Shown piece by piece: positions 61,704 through 64,000 of a stretch of 64,000 nt of DNA (the first letter of the stretch is position 1; the number at the start of each line of letters is the position of its first letter). Source of the DNA: Bombus terrestris (Eukaryota; Arthropoda; Insecta; Hymenoptera; Apidae); NCBI RefSeq assembly GCF_910591885.1, contig NC_063283.1, forward strand, positions 2,527,001 through 2,591,000, in the 5' to 3' direction. The position numbers and the translations under genes were made by a program. Below the pieces are notes generated by a model. That model did not search any database, was not told the DNA's origin, and saw only the letters and a program-made list of their open reading frames with translations.

Positions 61704-62412
61704 TTAACACTTTGCCACGCTGAAATCACGCATTTCGCTCAGGACGCCACTAGAGTATTTTTATTATTCAAAGCATATAATGGCAAAATAATAATAAATT
61801 GACGATGTAAGACAACATTCTTCCCCGATGCACCGTTTATCTTATTGACGGTCACGGGTGACCACCGTGGCGCCTTGGCAACAGTTGATAGCGACATATT
61901 GTAACAAGGCTTCGTTTATTTCGACAAACCATTCGCATTCGTTAGTTCGTCGTAAACAAAACGTGCAGAATATATCGTTGAAACGTGCGAAGATATTAGT
62001 AAACGGTATTTGCTCATTCTATATGTAATAGCAAGGTATGTGCACACTTCCAACTTCAATTATACGATTATAAAGCAGCATTTACGATTATTTTCTAAGC
62101 TGTGTTTATAATAAAATTCGTAGATCAGCCCTCAAAGATATGGAGGCAAACACAGTGCACCGTTAGATGCAAGACTTGTTCTCATTTCTTTTTTATCGAT
62201 GTTCTAATAAAAATGTTTAATCGTTCAATGGGACACTTTTTATTTCAAAGTATCTTCTATTTATCGGTTATATTCAAAATGCCCTAACTGTCAATCTTCA
62301 TTCAATTTTTACAATCGTAACAAGTTGAAGCGCTCCGGTCATCAATGACCACCGCGGTGTCACAGGCAAATATGACCATCATATATGACCAACGTGGCAG
62401 TCAAAGTGTTAA
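61704..62412 (+). mobile_element. piggyBac-like non-autonomous element, copy D
   Basis: Complete copy, TTAA to TTAA, 709 bases. The ends read TTAACACTTTG-CCACG and, from the right, TTAACACTTTGACTGCCACG. Subterminal GGTCACGGGTGACCACCG and GGTCATCAATGACCACCG palindromic blocks are present. No transposase. Confidence 0.8.
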
Positions 62413-63298
62413 GCGAGAGTTTTCCTCTGTTAGCAATGAAATTTTCCTTGGGTGAAACGATCTACTTATCATCGACGTCTTTATTTCTCTTCGTGCAATT
62501 AAAAATATTTAACCATTATTTGCTAACACTACCAGTGTATAACGTACTGCTGAGGTGCCTGTTACAGCACGGTGCTCTGAAAACATAGCTTCGATGTAAC
62601 ACAGCGGAAAAATTGCGACAATCCTGTTGTAACACGGTTTCGATAAAACGCGCAACGAATTAACCGCGCAATACCGCGTGACTGTGCGTTTACTCGAAAT
62701 GTGCAACGAGGAACCTCAAATAAATATTTCACTGTGCATGCAGTCTGGAAAATTTAAGATAGCACGTCTAGTCAGTTTCTTCGCGATTCCTAGTTTCTCC
62801 TTCGCTCAATACCTGAACACGCGTTCGTAAACCTGAATTTTTCGTTTGTCACTGACCAGGTATGCTGCCGGTCGTCGGTGCGTTATAACAGTAAAAGCTT
62901 TGTTTTCGGTAAACGGCCAACTTCTACCGCTATAACGCGGCGCAAAAATAAAGACGAGAAAAGGGACGTAGAATACAAACGAGCCGAACGATCTTCGGTT
63001 CGAGAGTCCGATGCACCGGGCTGGCGACGTTAACGAGGTCACCGACGACGACCACGCGAGTCGTACGGCTCGAAGCCAACAAAAGCGGTGCATCGAACGC
63101 GTTTCTCACGAACAAACGCCGAGCCCTTTGTATTCCTCGTTCTCACGTTGCGCCGAGGGACCAAGGGACAATTAAGCGTAGCAACTCCCCTACGAGCATC
63201 GGCCAAGGGGCTATCGGTCGAGAAGCCGCGAGAAACGAAGCGCGCCAACTATCTCGTGACTCCTCTCTTCCCTCGGTTCTACGTTTAATTTTCATCGT
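62413..63298. other. Stretch upstream of the candidate peptide gene
   Basis: No coding feature recognised. CpG content rises from about 62860 to 63350, which fits a promoter or leader for the plus-strand gene proposed at the right edge, but I see no definite core promoter element. Confidence 0.35.
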
Positions 63299-63350
63299 TT
63301 GGTCGGTCGATGGGAAGCAACCGGATCGAACGCGACGCACACGCTACAGG

Positions 63351-63356
63351 TGAGTA
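63351..63356 (+). promoter_or_regulatory. Strong 5' splice donor (ACAG|GTGAGTAAG)
   Basis: The sequence GCTACAG|GTGAGTAAG matches the donor consensus almost perfectly on the plus strand. The upstream exon would be a leader, or could encode a few residues from the ATG at 63311. It pairs naturally with an acceptor-like GGAATTAG at 63575-63582, immediately before the ATG of the small ORF. Confidence 0.4.
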
Positions 63357-63588
63357 AGCGCACCAACGGCCGCCGCTTCTTTGCTCGCCACTGCTGTGTT
63401 TCTCCAACTACGACGGCGGACAGAAGAAAGCTTCAAATTTCTGTTAACTTAACCAGTTGCGACCTGTTTGAAAACTCTGAAAAGTGTGGACCTAGAACTA
63501 GTGTGTCGCAAACGTATAAGCGACGACGACGAGTATACTCGTCAAACGCGGAGCATGCGTGGCTCTTATAATATGGAATTAGGTTGTA

Positions 63589-63810
63589 ATGAAACGATTG
63601 TTTTATTTATTAATTTTATTAGTTTACTCGTCGAAAACGACTGACTGGTTAAAATTGATACCCGAACACGCAAGGTGTAACAGAACATGTGACATCCATT
63701 TCAACAACTGGTTGTATCGTATGCAAAAACAACGAGAAAGGTTCGGACAAACGTGTTTTGAAAATGAATTTTGGAAACAGAGCAAACTCCACTTTGTCTC
63801 TATCTTTTAA
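63589..63810 (+). CDS. Candidate small secreted peptide, 73 residues, unknown family
   Basis: Starts with ATG and has a classic signal-peptide shape: MKR, a hydrophobic core LFYLLILLVYSS, then a polar segment (KTTDW). The mature part would be about 55 residues with three cysteines (CNRTC and a later QTCFE), rich in basic and aromatic residues, and no second membrane segment. The stop is TAA. An acceptor-like ATGGAATTAG lies six bases before the ATG, and a strong donor sits 240 bases upstream, so a two-exon gene with a leader exon is plausible. I do not recognise the family. An odd number of cysteines, and no polyadenylation signal close to the stop, are weaknesses. The ORF could be a chance product. 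Confidence 0.35.
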   Translation: MKRLFYLLILLVYSSKTTDWLKLIPEHARCNRTCDIHFNNWLYRMQKQRERFGQTCFENEFWKQSKLHFVSIF

Positions 63811-64000
63811 GCTTCTCGACAAATTCGTCAAACAACGGCAACCATTCGGAACGTAACCGGATGCATGACAAGACGTCCGCAGAGTTACCTTGAAATGTCA
63901 TTTTCATCATCTTCGGTAAAGGTAATTAGATAACGCAAAATGAAAACAGATTATATCTCATAAACGAAGACAGATAGGACATACATATGTTTGTATGAAC
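63811..64000. other. 3' flank of the candidate peptide ORF to the window end
   Basis: No feature recognised; no canonical AATAAA found before the window ends. Confidence 0.4.

Noticed and set aside
1..64000. Bacterial-type systems: operons, CRISPR arrays, Shine-Dalgarno sites
   Set aside because: Spliced animal gene, no regularly spaced repeats with unique spacers, and no prokaryotic gene layout.

Overview
The window looks like animal, most probably insect, nuclear DNA. Genes are split by short GT-AG introns, CpG is abundant, and there are many short TA- and TTAA-flanked DNA-transposon relics. The conserved gene is the insect 'fly classic cadherin' type, with EC repeats, a membrane-proximal EGF/LamG block, one membrane segment and a catenin-binding tail. 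Mariner-type ends starting TTGGGTTGGCAACTAAGTG and TTAGGTTGTCCGAAAAGT, together with the CpG-rich composition, suggest a hymenopteran (bee or ant). The species cannot be read from the sequence. Layout: positions 1-2461 are the 3' side of the gene. Positions 2462-16362, minus strand, hold 14 coding exons of a neural-cadherin, best matched to the short paralogue neural-cadherin 2 (CadN2). All 13 splice junctions agree in phase, giving about 1,460 codons. Read 5' to 3' on the minus strand, the exons encode a short N-terminal segment, seven clear cadherin repeats and one degenerate repeat, a membrane-proximal cysteine-rich region with one EGF-like unit, one LamG domain, a transmembrane helix, a p120-type juxtamembrane box and a beta-catenin-binding tail with a stop codon. 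The true first exon (start codon and signal peptide) is not certain. It either lies upstream or is replaced by an in-frame ATG at 16397-16399. From about 16.4 kb to 63.3 kb I see no convincing protein-coding gene. This is either a very long 5' intron of the cadherin or intergenic DNA. It contains four copies (one partial) of a TTAA-flanked piggyBac-like non-autonomous element, five copies of a mariner-derived MITE, five copies of a second mariner-type terminal repeat (two of them tiny fold-back elements), two larger inverted repeats, a dispersed 265-273 bp direct repeat pair, a few microsatellites and three CpG-rich patches that could be promoters or first exons. At the right edge (63589-63810, plus strand) an ATG-initiated 73-codon ORF encodes a good candidate for a small secreted peptide. 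A strong splice donor at 63350 and an acceptor just before the ATG fit a two-exon gene. How it fits together: the cadherin is the only gene with a predictable job, as a calcium-dependent neuronal adhesion receptor coupled to catenins and actin. The rest is mainly repeat-derived intron or flank, with a few candidate regulatory or first-exon sites.
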